5,685 nucleotides of DNA from an uncultured Ruminococcus sp. (GTDB taxonomy: Bacteria; Bacillota; Clostridia; Oscillospirales; Acutalibacteraceae). The position numbers and the translations under genes are program-made. Position 1 is the first letter of the stretch, and each line of letters starts with the position of its first letter. The stretch lies in contig CACXHC010000228.1 in the NCBI GenBank assembly GCA_902767285.1, forward strand, positions 1 to 5,685, given 5' to 3'. A model generated the notes under the pieces. It was not told the origin of the DNA and ran no database searches. It was given only the letters and a program-made list of their open reading frames with translations. This document shows, in pieces, positions 1 through 5,548 of the stretch.

Positions 1-177
1 CTGAGGAGTCGGACGAACCGGCTGAAAATTGGGCTGAGGAGTCGGACGAACCGGCTGAAAATTGGGCTGAGGAGTCGGACGAACCGGCTGAAAATTCGGC
101 TGAGGAGTTGGGCGAACCGGCTGAGAATAGGGCTGAAAATTCGCCTGAGGGGTCGTGCGAACTGCTTGATAATTATT
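1..177 (-). repeat. 33-bp in-frame tandem repeats encoding an 11-residue Pro/Gln unit
   Basis: The unit is 33 bp and encodes PNFQPVRPTPQ on the minus strand. Copies at 1-33 and 34-66 are identical, and 67-99 differs by one base. The copy at 100-132 is diverged (PYSQPVRPTPQ). The interval 133-144 is a four-codon partial unit (ANFQ), and 145-177 is the most degenerate copy (NNYQAVRTTPQ). Identity increases toward the C-terminal end of the protein, and the array runs off the left edge, so the copy number is unknown. The encoded tail is probably disordered. This pattern is typical of growth by replication slippage. Confidence 0.95.
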
Positions 178-717
178 CTGAACGGCTGGTTGAGATGCAT
201 TCGAAACTTCTTCTCCGCCGTACTTCTTAAGCAAAACAGACAAACCGCCGTTGAATCCGCCGGCAATCGCATTTATTCTCCATCCGTCTTTGCGGTACAG
301 TTCCGCCGAAACAATGGCTTTTTCTTGTTTGAAATCACTGCCCTTGAGGTCAATCGTGATTTTTTCGACTCCGTTTTGCGAAATTTTAAATTTGTGCTGA
401 GAAATATCTCCCATAACGCCGTTGCCGTCAATGCTTGCCGTGAATATCAGTTTATCTATAAACTCGGGAAGCTGTGAAAGTCGTAAAACAAATTTTGCCG
501 AGTTATTGCCGGCTTGGTATCGTATTTCACCATTCGGAGAAGATGTTTGGTTGTAGAAAATCATATATCTGTCATCGGATAGCTTTTCGGATTTATCTAC
601 ACCAAAACAGCAGTAATCGTAAACCGCTCCCCCGCTGATAGACATATCAACAACTATTTCGCCCGAAGGGTCGGCATACTTTGCAATTTTATCTCTCATT
701 CCTCTTGTAAAAATCAT
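1..717 (-). CDS. TerD-family stress protein with Pro/Gln-rich repeat tail (3' end outside window)
   Basis: Reading leftward from ATG at 717-715, 239 codons stay open to the window edge, so the C-terminus is missing. Residues 1-170 match the TerD/TerZ-like fold. Recognisable parts are an N-terminal strand around IVVDMSI (21-27), FGVD (38-41), LSDDRYMIFYNQ (46-57) followed by SPNGEI, the FTASIDGNG segment (92-100), and AELYRKDGW (138-146) followed by GGFNGGLSVLLKKYGGEE. TerD proteins are cytoplasmic and are associated with tellurite, phage and chemical stress, often in ter gene clusters; their biochemical role is poorly defined. The acidic GDDE-type calcium loop of classical TerD is not visible after YQAGNN, so this is a divergent subfamily and calcium binding is uncertain. 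From about residue 171 the protein becomes a low-complexity tail rich in Pro, Gln, Asn and Arg with 11-residue repeats. It has no signal peptide or membrane segment. The start is supported by AGGAGG seven bases upstream. Family call is from motif recognition; function is inferred. Confidence 0.85.
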   Translation of the reverse strand, partial: MIFTRGMRDKIAKYADPSGEIVVDMSISGGAVYDYCCFGVDKSEKLSDDRYMIFYNQTSSPNGEIRYQAGNNSAKFVLRLSQLPEFIDKLIFTASIDGNGVMGDISQHKFKISQNGVEKITIDLKGSDFKQEKAIVSAELYRKDGWRINAIAGGFNGGLSVLLKKYGGEEVSNASQPAVQNNYQAVRTTPQANFQPYSQPVRPTPQPNFQPVRPTPQPNFQPVRPTPQPNFQPVRPTPQ

Positions 718-724
718 AAATAGA

Positions 725-730
725 CCTCCT
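725..730 (-). promoter_or_regulatory. Ribosome binding site of the TerD-family gene
   Basis: On the minus strand AGGAGG lies seven bases before the ATG at 717-715. It fixes the start codon and rules out the later in-frame ATG at residue 7. Confidence 0.9.
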
Positions 731-755
731 GTTTTTATTATTCATAGAATTAGAA

Positions 756-796
756 AAAACACCACAGCTGATAATTTAAAAATACTGTGGTGTTTT
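756..796 (-). terminator. Terminator-like hairpin in the TerD gene leader (possible attenuator)
   Basis: A perfect 12-bp inverted repeat, AAAACACCACAG at 756-767 and CTGTGGTGTTTT at 785-796, encloses a 17-base loop. On the minus strand the stem ends in a run of six T (759-754), as in a Rho-independent terminator. It lies between the predicted TerD promoter (838-866) and the TerD ribosome binding site (725-730), so it would sit in the 5' leader. That suggests premature termination or attenuation, but no competing antiterminator or known riboswitch motif was recognised. On the plus strand the same hairpin is followed by TTTTCTTGTTT, so it could also stop rightward or antisense transcripts. The structure is seen directly; the role is inferred. 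Confidence 0.6.
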
Positions 797-837
797 CTTG
801 TTTCCAAACAAAATAATCAATAATTGTATACATATTC

Positions 838-866
838 ATTGTATCACTTTATCCCAAAACATTCAA
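838..866 (-). promoter_or_regulatory. Sigma-A promoter for the TerD-family gene, extended -10
   Basis: On the minus strand TTGAAT (866-861) and TACAAT (843-838) are separated by 17 bases, and a TG-A extended -10 element precedes the -10 box. The expected start of transcription is near 831, giving a leader of roughly 114 bases that includes the 756-796 hairpin. Predicted from consensus only. Confidence 0.6.
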
Positions 867-927
867 GATTATTTTTCATTTTTTTAAACATATCATGCAA
901 AAACCGTAAATACAAATTTAAACTAAA

Positions 928-957
928 TTGACTTTTTGATAAAAAATATGATATAAT
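928..957 (+). promoter_or_regulatory. Sigma-A promoter for the LRR-dockerin gene
   Basis: TTGACT (928-933) and TATAAT (952-957) are 18 bases apart. The tract at about 905-927 just upstream is very A/T-rich and could act as an UP element. Transcription would begin near 964, giving a leader of about 53 bases. The -10 box lies inside the left arm of the inverted repeat 942-986. Confidence 0.75.
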
Positions 958-986
958 GATTTTTATGATCATTATATCATATTTTT
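942..986. repeat. Perfect 19-bp inverted repeat over the -10 box
   Basis: The left arm AAAAATATGATATAATGAT (942-960) is exactly complementary to the right arm (968-986), with a 7-base centre TTTTATG. It contains the -10 box of the LRR-dockerin promoter and covers its likely start site. The right arm places a TATAAT on the minus strand as well (976-971), with only a weak -35 candidate (TTAAAT, 999-994). The stem is almost pure A/T and lies across the start site, so it is unlikely to be an intrinsic terminator. An operator for a dimeric repressor, or the remnant of a small palindromic element, fits better. The role is inferred. Confidence 0.7.
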
Positions 987-1003
987 ATAGACAATTTAAC
1001 AAG

Positions 1004-1009
1004 AAGGTG
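1004..1009 (+). promoter_or_regulatory. Ribosome binding site of the LRR-dockerin gene
   Basis: AAGGTG lies seven bases before ATG at 1017. A TTG codon directly upstream (1014-1016) is in frame, but it would give a four-base spacing and is the less likely start. Confidence 0.75.
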
Positions 1010-1016
1010 CTTTTTG

Positions 1017-3458
1017 ATGAAAGTAAAAAAATTCGCCGCAATTGTTATTTCGGCTGCCATGCTTACATCGATTTTTACATCTACAATGTATGCTAATGCT
1101 TATACCGAAAGCGATGCTCCGTTTACGGCTGTATCCACTGCGAGTGACAAAGAGGTTTTTGTTTATGGTGATTTTGAGTATATTTTAAAAGATGACGATA
1201 CTATAGAACTCACCAAATACACTCAATCGAGTGTTGAGTTTATAATTCCTACCGAAATAGATGGCAAAACGGTTACATCTATCGGCAACAATTGTTTTGC
1301 TAACAGTAACGTTCACAGAATATTTATTCCAGATACTATAACGGAAATAAAAGAGTATGCTTTCCATAATTGTGAACTTCTTGAGGAGTTATCGTTGTCA
1401 AATAATATTGAAGTACTTCAATCAAACGCTTTTGGTAAATGTACAGGTCTTAAAAGTATAAAGATTCCCAAAACTTTAAAAGATGCTCATAGTAAATACT
1501 CCGGAGTAAGTGCTTTTAGCGGCTGTGTCAATATTACCGAAATGACTTTTGAAGATGGCATTGAGGTTATACCTTCTTGTTTGGCTATTGGAACAGGTAT
1601 CAAAAGTCTGACATTTCCTGACAGTGTAAAAATTATATCCGAAAATGCCTTTGAAAATTGTACTTCTCTTTCCGAAGTTACTCTCCCGAAAAATATTGAG
1701 GAATTGTGCTCAAAAGCTTTTGAAAGTTGTACCGGGCTTACATCTATAACTATCCCGAAAACTTTGAAAAAAGCTCACACCGACTATAACAGTCAGGGTG
1801 CTTTCAATAAATGCGAAAATCTTACCGAAGTTATTTTTGAGGAAGGAATAGAAGTTATTCCGGGTTTTGTAATGCGTGATACAGGAATTAAAAATATAAA
1901 ATTTCCTGATAGCGTTAAAGAAATCGAAAGCAGTGCTTTCTCATTTTGTTCAAATCTTACCGAGATAAATTTACCTGAAAATATTGAAATATTACATTCA
2001 AATGCTTTTGCAGATTGTATCGGTCTTACCTCTGTGACTATTCCCAAAAGTTTAAAGATAGGTAGCGATAAATACAGTTCGGAAGGTGCTTTTAACGGCA
2101 GTGTAAATATTAAAGAAGTTATTTTCGAGGAAGGTGCAGAGTTGGTTCCAAGTTCGATTTTCTATAATATGAAAATCGAAAAGGTAACTATCCCCGATAC
2201 TGTTAAAATAATAGAAGGAAATGCGTTTGCTAACTGTCCAAATATCACCGAAATCAAACTTCCGAGCCAACTTGAGGAAATTTATTCTTCTGCATTTGAA
2301 AATTGCACAGGTCTTACAAGCATAACTATTCCCAAAAGCGTTACAAGAGGTAAAAGTAATTACTTTGAAACAGGTGCATTCGAAGGCTGTACAAATTTAA
2401 CAGATGTTACTTTTGAGGACGGTATAGAGATTATCCCAACTCATATAATGCGTAATACAGGTATTAAAAATGTTAATCTTCCTGATACAGTGAAAGTAAT
2501 CGAATCAGGTGCTTTTGAAAATTGTAAAAACATCACTGAAATCAAGCTTCCGAACCAGCTTGAGGAACTTTATTCCCTTGCGTTCGAAAATTGCACAGGT
2601 CTTACAAGCATAACTATTCCCAAAAGCGTTACAAGAGGTAAAAGTAATTACTCTGAATTAGGTGCATTTAATGGTTGCTCAAATTTGACTGATGTTACTT
2701 TTGAGGACGGTATAGAAGCTATCCCCTCTCGAATTTTGACGTACTCGGGCGTTGAAAGTGTGGATATTCCCGACTCTGTAACAGTTATAGATGTCGGTGC
2801 ATTCGATAACTGTAAAAGACTCGTTGATTTTATTGTTCCGGAAAGCGTAAAAGCAATAGGTAAAGATGCTTTTTCAAACAATATCGGTCTTAGAAAACTC
2901 TTGATTCCGGCACAAACCGAAAAAATCGTTTCTCCAATACTTGAAAATACAACCGGATGTGTAGTTTATTGCTACACAGATTCCGCTGCTCATCAGTATG
3001 CCGAGAAAGAAAAAATTCCGTATGTTCTTTTGGACGGAGATCAAGAAAGAATCTTTAACGAGGATAATTTGATCATAGTAGTTGATACCGAAGAGGATTC
3101 CGATACCCAAACAGACATTATTTCGGATTCTGACACTCAAACAGATGTTATTTCGGATTCCGATACCCAAACAGATATAACCTCGGACTCTGACACCGAT
3201 ACAGAGCCTAATATAGATACAGACGAGTGCGAAACTCATACAATTGGCGACCTCGATAATGACGGTATCGTTACTGCTTCAGATGCCTTGACCGCACTTC
3301 GTGCGAGTGCTGGTATGGAGCCAACCTCTCCCCTTGTGTTTGTTCTTGCAGATATTGACGGCGATGGCGTTATAACTGCAAACGATGCTCTTGCTATAAT
3401 TCGTTTCAGTGCCGGTATGGGTGATAATAAAAAAATCGGTAAAACGGTAAAAGTATAA
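1017..3458 (+). CDS. Secreted BspA-type leucine-rich-repeat protein with C-terminal type I dockerin
   Basis: This encodes an 813-residue exported protein, probably a surface adhesin or binding module and not an enzyme. Residues 1-28 form a signal peptide: MKVKK, a hydrophobic core, then ANA with likely cleavage after Ala28. Residues 47-81 form an N-terminal cap (YGDFEYILKDDDTIELT, then IPTEIDGK) typical of BspA/LRR_5 proteins. Residues 82-630 are LRR_5 repeats with the pattern AFxxCxxLxxIxIPxxv, arranged in 96-residue super-units. Residues 645-673 (YCYTDSAAHQYAEKEKIPYV) are the usual C-terminal cap. Residues 694-735 are a Ser/Thr/Asp linker. Residues 744-799 are a dockerin with two F-hand calcium loops: D745, D747, D749, T753, D756, and D779, D781, D783, T787, D790. 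Dockerins bind cohesins on cellulosomal scaffoldins or anchoring proteins, so the protein is likely held on the cell surface. Loop positions 10/11, which influence cohesin choice, are AS and AN. No catalytic domain was recognised. The gene has its own promoter and terminator. Confidence 0.92.
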   Translation: MKVKKFAAIVISAAMLTSIFTSTMYANAYTESDAPFTAVSTASDKEVFVYGDFEYILKDDDTIELTKYTQSSVEFIIPTEIDGKTVTSIGNNCFANSNVHRIFIPDTITEIKEYAFHNCELLEELSLSNNIEVLQSNAFGKCTGLKSIKIPKTLKDAHSKYSGVSAFSGCVNITEMTFEDGIEVIPSCLAIGTGIKSLTFPDSVKIISENAFENCTSLSEVTLPKNIEELCSKAFESCTGLTSITIPKTLKKAHTDYNSQGAFNKCENLTEVIFEEGIEVIPGFVMRDTGIKNIKFPDSVKEIESSAFSFCSNLTEINLPENIEILHSNAFADCIGLTSVTIPKSLKIGSDKYSSEGAFNGSVNIKEVIFEEGAELVPSSIFYNMKIEKVTIPDTVKIIEGNAFANCPNITEIKLPSQLEEIYSSAFENCTGLTSITIPKSVTRGKSNYFETGAFEGCTNLTDVTFEDGIEIIPTHIMRNTGIKNVNLPDTVKVIESGAFENCKNITEIKLPNQLEELYSLAFENCTGLTSITIPKSVTRGKSNYSELGAFNGCSNLTDVTFEDGIEAIPSRILTYSGVESVDIPDSVTVIDVGAFDNCKRLVDFIVPESVKAIGKDAFSNNIGLRKLLIPAQTEKIVSPILENTTGCVVYCYTDSAAHQYAEKEKIPYVLLDGDQERIFNEDNLIIVVDTEEDSDTQTDIISDSDTQTDVISDSDTQTDITSDSDTDTEPNIDTDECETHTIGDLDNDGIVTASDALTALRASAGMEPTSPLVFVLADIDGDGVITANDALAIIRFSAGMGDNKKIGKTVKV
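1260..2957 (+). repeat. 288-bp in-frame super-repeats (four LRRs each) within the LRR-dockerin gene
   Basis: Five full units of 96 codons run in exact register: 1260-1547, 1548-1835, 1836-2123, 2124-2411 and 2412-2699. A sixth, incomplete and diverged unit runs from 2700 to about 2957. Each full unit is made of LRRs of 23, 23, 23 and 27 residues. The first LRR (FEDGIEVIPS-type) usually lacks the AFxxC core, and the 27-residue one carries a four-residue insertion before GAF or SAF. The two units from 2124 and 2412 are very close: 2298-2364 and 2586-2652 are identical over 67 bases. This indicates growth by duplication of the whole four-LRR block. Confidence 0.9.
3096..3206 (+). repeat. 30-bp in-frame repeats encoding the Asp/Ser/Thr linker
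   Basis: Three copies of a ten-codon unit, DSDTQTDIIS with V or T variants (3096-3125, 3126-3155, 3156-3185), are followed by a degenerate fourth copy (DSDTDTEPNI). The segment joins the LRR domain to the dockerin and is likely a flexible, highly acidic spacer. The copies alternate synonymous codons (GAT/GAC, TCC/TCT). Confidence 0.9.
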
Positions 3459-3480
3459 ACGTAATTTTTTGAATATTATG

Positions 3481-3525
3481 CAAAATCGGCGAGCAGCTTT
3501 TAACTGTTCGCCGATTTTGTTGTTT
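3481..3525 (+). terminator. Rho-independent terminator of the LRR-dockerin gene
   Basis: A 16-bp stem, CAAAATCGGCGAGCAG (3481-3496) against CTGTTCGCCGATTTTG (3504-3519), contains one G-U pair and a 7-base loop. It is followed by TTGTTTC. It begins 22 bases after the stop codon. On the minus strand the stem also ends in a T run, so it could work in both directions. Confidence 0.88.
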
Positions 3526-3628
3526 CAGGATTTTTGTGCATAAATCCTCTACAATTCTCAATAACCATGAATGATAATCATAGTAAAAAAATATGAAATA
3601 CTGTTGCCGACAAAAATCCGATTGACTG
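3526..3628. other. Spacer between the LRR-dockerin terminator and the EAL gene promoter; weak Fur-like motif
   Basis: No gene is visible here. The only structured element is AATGATAATCAT at 3570-3581, which equals the 12-base centre of the Fur box consensus. In the 19-base window 3567-3585, 13 positions agree and the flanks do not. It lies roughly 80 bases upstream of the predicted start of the EAL transcript. In DNA this A/T-rich, such a match can occur by chance. Confidence 0.25.
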
Positions 3629-3657
3629 TTGACGGGCAGTTCCATATTTGATATAAT
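3629..3657 (+). promoter_or_regulatory. Sigma-A promoter for the EAL phosphodiesterase gene
   Basis: TTGACG (3629-3634) and TATAAT (3652-3657) are 17 bases apart, with an extended -10 TG-A just before the -10 box. The expected transcript start is near 3664, which gives a leader of about 98 bases. No cyclic-di-GMP riboswitch motif was recognised in that leader. Short complementary segments (CCGATTT 3667-3673, AAATCGG 3732-3738) could pair, but the structure is weak. Confidence 0.78.
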
Positions 3658-3743
3658 TAACGCATACCGATTTACTTGCAGTACGTTCAATCATTCACAC
3701 AATTTGCGTATATAATAAAAAAATATTTTATAAATCGGACAAT

Positions 3744-3750
3744 AAGGAGG
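3744..3750 (+). promoter_or_regulatory. Ribosome binding site of the EAL gene
   Basis: AAGGAGG, continuing as AG, lies 11 bases before ATG at 3762. It is a near-perfect match to the 16S 3' end and supports this start over the downstream Met at residue 5. Confidence 0.88.
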
Positions 3751-3761
3751 AGAATTATATT

Positions 3762-5369
3762 ATGAGCAAAAGAATGACGGAACAGGAGCTACTTGAATGT
3801 TTTGACAAAGCGATAATCTCGGGTGATATTTTTGTGACATATCAGCCAAAAATAAACCACATCACCGGTCGCATGATTGGTGCGGAGGCACTGATGCGAT
3901 GGAAAGACGCCGAACACGGTATGCAGTACCCGTCCGACTTTATCCCCGTTCTCGAAAAGAACGATCTTATCAGCCGTGCTGACCTTGCTGTTTTTGAGTT
4001 GGTGTGTAAAATGCTGCACGGCTGTCTTGACAGAGCAATTACGCCTGTCCCTGTATCGGTGAATATGTCACGCTACGATATTATAAAGACAGATTACGTT
4101 GACAAAATAGAGGCAATCCGCAAAAAATACGACATACCTGTAAAATATCTGCACGTTGAAATGACCGAAACTTCATCTATCGGCGGTATGGAACTCGTTT
4201 CAAACACACTGAAAAAGTTGCACGAATACAGCTACATCGTCGAGATGGACGATTTCGGCAGTGGCTATTCGTCACTGAATATTCTCAAAGATCTTTCTTT
4301 CGATGTGATAAAGCTCGATATGCGTTTTCTCAGCGGTGAGATCGGTGGCAGAGGCGGTACAATAATCAGTGCAATTGTGCAAATGGCGAAATGGCTTGAT
4401 ACACCCATCATCGCCGAAGGCGTTGAAACAATGGAGCAGGCCGATTACATGAAAAGCATCGGTTGCAAGTATATTCAGGGTTATCTTTACTCAAAGCCAG
4501 TTACAGAAGAAGAGTTTATCAATAAGATGCAGCAGATTGAGCATGAACCCGTTACTCCTGCACTCGACCTTATCAGTGCGATGGACGCAGGCAAATTTTG
4601 GGATCCGAAATCGATGGAAACTCTTATCTTCAACAATTTCGTAGGCGGTGCCGCAATATTTACATATCAGAACGGCAATTGCGAGATACTGCGTGTCAAT
4701 AAAAAATATATGCGTGAGCTTGTAATGAATGTTGACGAACAAGAGCTTATCAACGGCGATCCATTTTATGGAATGGACGAAGAAAACCGCATAATTTTTA
4801 TAAACACACTTGAACGAGCTATCGCATCAAAAGAAGAGGAAGTTTGTGATACATGGCGTGTGGTATGCTCAAAAACATGTGGCGAAGACAAAATCTGCAT
4901 ACGCAGTTATATTCGTATGATCGGCAAAACAGATAACCAATACCTTTTCTACTCGATGGTACAAAACATCACCGCCGAAAAGATACACTACAATGAGTTG
5001 TACGAGAGCGAACGCCGTTTCCGCTTTGCAAGTGAACACGCTAATGTTTACGCTTGGGAAGTAGACCTTGCAACTATGAAAATGCACCCATGTTATAGGT
5101 GTATGCGTGATCTCAAATTACCGCCCGTTGTGGAGAATTATCCCGAGCCTGTTATCGAAAACGGTATTTTCCCGCCTGAGTATGCCGATATGTACAGACA
5201 ATGGCATCGTGACCTTATACAAGGCAAAGTAGATAATCTGGAGGCTGTTATACCTCTGACTGTCGGGCATGTTCCGTTCCATGTGAGGTACACGCTTGAG
5301 CGTGATGAAAACGGCAATCCGTTCAAAGCATACGGCTCGGCAACGCTCGTTGTGGACGAAGAAAAATAA
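3762..5369 (+). CDS. Cyclic-di-GMP phosphodiesterase, EAL domain followed by two PAS-like domains
   Basis: This 535-residue cytoplasmic protein is predicted to hydrolyse cyclic-di-GMP to pGpG. The EAL domain spans about residues 8-255 and keeps the expected metal and catalytic positions: E42 in EALMRW, N101 in SVNMS, E133 in HVEMTE, D163-D164 in DDFGSGYSS, K184 in IKLD, E219 in EGVET and Q239 in QGYLYSKP. It should therefore be active. Residues 285-405 (FVGGAAIFTYQNGNCEILRVN through MVQNITAEK) and 413-530 (ESERRFRFASEHANVYAWEVD through YGSATLV) look like two divergent PAS sensor domains; the ligand is unknown. There is no GGDEF domain, signal peptide or membrane segment. EAL at the very N-terminus with PAS behind it reverses the common sensor-first order. 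The protein ends with tandem TAA TAA stops just after a PAS-like end (YGSATLVVDEEK), so loss of a further C-terminal domain is possible but not shown. The gene has its own promoter and is not co-transcribed with the LRR gene. Confidence 0.93.
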   Translation: MSKRMTEQELLECFDKAIISGDIFVTYQPKINHITGRMIGAEALMRWKDAEHGMQYPSDFIPVLEKNDLISRADLAVFELVCKMLHGCLDRAITPVPVSVNMSRYDIIKTDYVDKIEAIRKKYDIPVKYLHVEMTETSSIGGMELVSNTLKKLHEYSYIVEMDDFGSGYSSLNILKDLSFDVIKLDMRFLSGEIGGRGGTIISAIVQMAKWLDTPIIAEGVETMEQADYMKSIGCKYIQGYLYSKPVTEEEFINKMQQIEHEPVTPALDLISAMDAGKFWDPKSMETLIFNNFVGGAAIFTYQNGNCEILRVNKKYMRELVMNVDEQELINGDPFYGMDEENRIIFINTLERAIASKEEEVCDTWRVVCSKTCGEDKICIRSYIRMIGKTDNQYLFYSMVQNITAEKIHYNELYESERRFRFASEHANVYAWEVDLATMKMHPCYRCMRDLKLPPVVENYPEPVIENGIFPPEYADMYRQWHRDLIQGKVDNLEAVIPLTVGHVPFHVRYTLERDENGNPFKAYGSATLVVDEEK

Positions 5370-5499
5370 TAAACTCGAATATCCAATTAATACTACTTCA
5401 TGTTTAAACAATGGATAAAATCCAATCTCTACCTGTAATGCTCATAATAGTTTCCGGAGATAAATCACATATATAGTAAACGACATAAAGAAATTTACA
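5370..5499. other. AT-rich spacer without a clear gene or terminator
   Basis: I see no coding frame with a plausible ribosome binding site and no hairpin with a T tract. The best inverted repeats are a 5-bp TGGAT/ATCCA at 5412-5424 and the palindrome TGTTTAAACA at 5401-5410. Neither resembles an intrinsic terminator, so how the EAL transcript ends is unclear. If the next gene is a transposase, the left end of the element would lie somewhere in this spacer, but it cannot be placed without the right end. Confidence 0.4.
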
Positions 5500-5528
5500 T
5501 TGACTAATTAGAAATGATATAGTATACT
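5500..5528 (+). promoter_or_regulatory. Promoter of the right-edge gene
   Basis: TTGACT (5500-5505) and TATACT (5523-5528) are 17 bases apart. The -10 box lies inside a perfect 12-bp palindrome, ATAGTATACTAT (5519-5530). The start would fall near 5535, right at the ribosome binding site, so the leader would be only about 14 bases. Confidence 0.6.
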
Positions 5529-5534
5529 ATTCAT

Positions 5535-5539
5535 AGGGG
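5535..5539 (+). promoter_or_regulatory. Ribosome binding site of the right-edge gene
   Basis: AGGGG (continuing TG) lies nine bases before ATG at 5549 and supports that start codon. Confidence 0.6.
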
Positions 5540-5548
5540 TGTTATCTT

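Noticed and set aside
1..132. Regular 33-bp repeats resembling a CRISPR array
   Set aside because: The units are directly adjacent without spacers and are in frame with the minus-strand TerD-family coding sequence, so they are protein-coding tandem repeats.
166..477. Open frame of 103 codons on the plus strand
   Set aside because: It lies wholly inside and antisense to the TerD-family gene, has no ribosome binding site, and its product has no recognisable features.
989..994. TTGTCT as a -35 box for a minus-strand promoter using TATAAT at 976-971
   Set aside because: The spacing is only 12 bases. A strong -10 without a proper -35 is weaker than the 838-866 promoter for the TerD gene.
1014..1016. 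TTG as an alternative start of the LRR-dockerin gene
   Set aside because: ATG follows immediately at 1017 with better spacing to AAGGTG and begins a normal signal peptide.
2874..3239. 121-codon minus-strand open frame
   Set aside because: It is the complement of the LRR C-terminal cap and the Asp/Ser/Thr linker. Its periodic IRNN/GI pattern simply mirrors the 30-bp repeats.
3406..3690. 94-codon minus-strand open frame across the intergenic region
   Set aside because: It spans the terminator stem, the EAL promoter and the end of the dockerin coding sequence, and lacks a convincing ribosome binding site.
3711..3716. Second TATAAT as a nearer promoter for the EAL gene
   Set aside because: No acceptable -35 box lies 16-19 bases upstream, whereas the 3629-3657 promoter is near consensus with an extended -10.
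3664..3761. Cyclic-di-GMP (GEMM) riboswitch in the EAL leader
   Set aside because: The conserved GEMM core elements are not visible and the leader has only weak short pairings.
5118..5411. Two overlapping minus-strand open frames at the end of the EAL gene
   Set aside because: Both are antisense to the second PAS-like region with no domain or ribosome binding site support.
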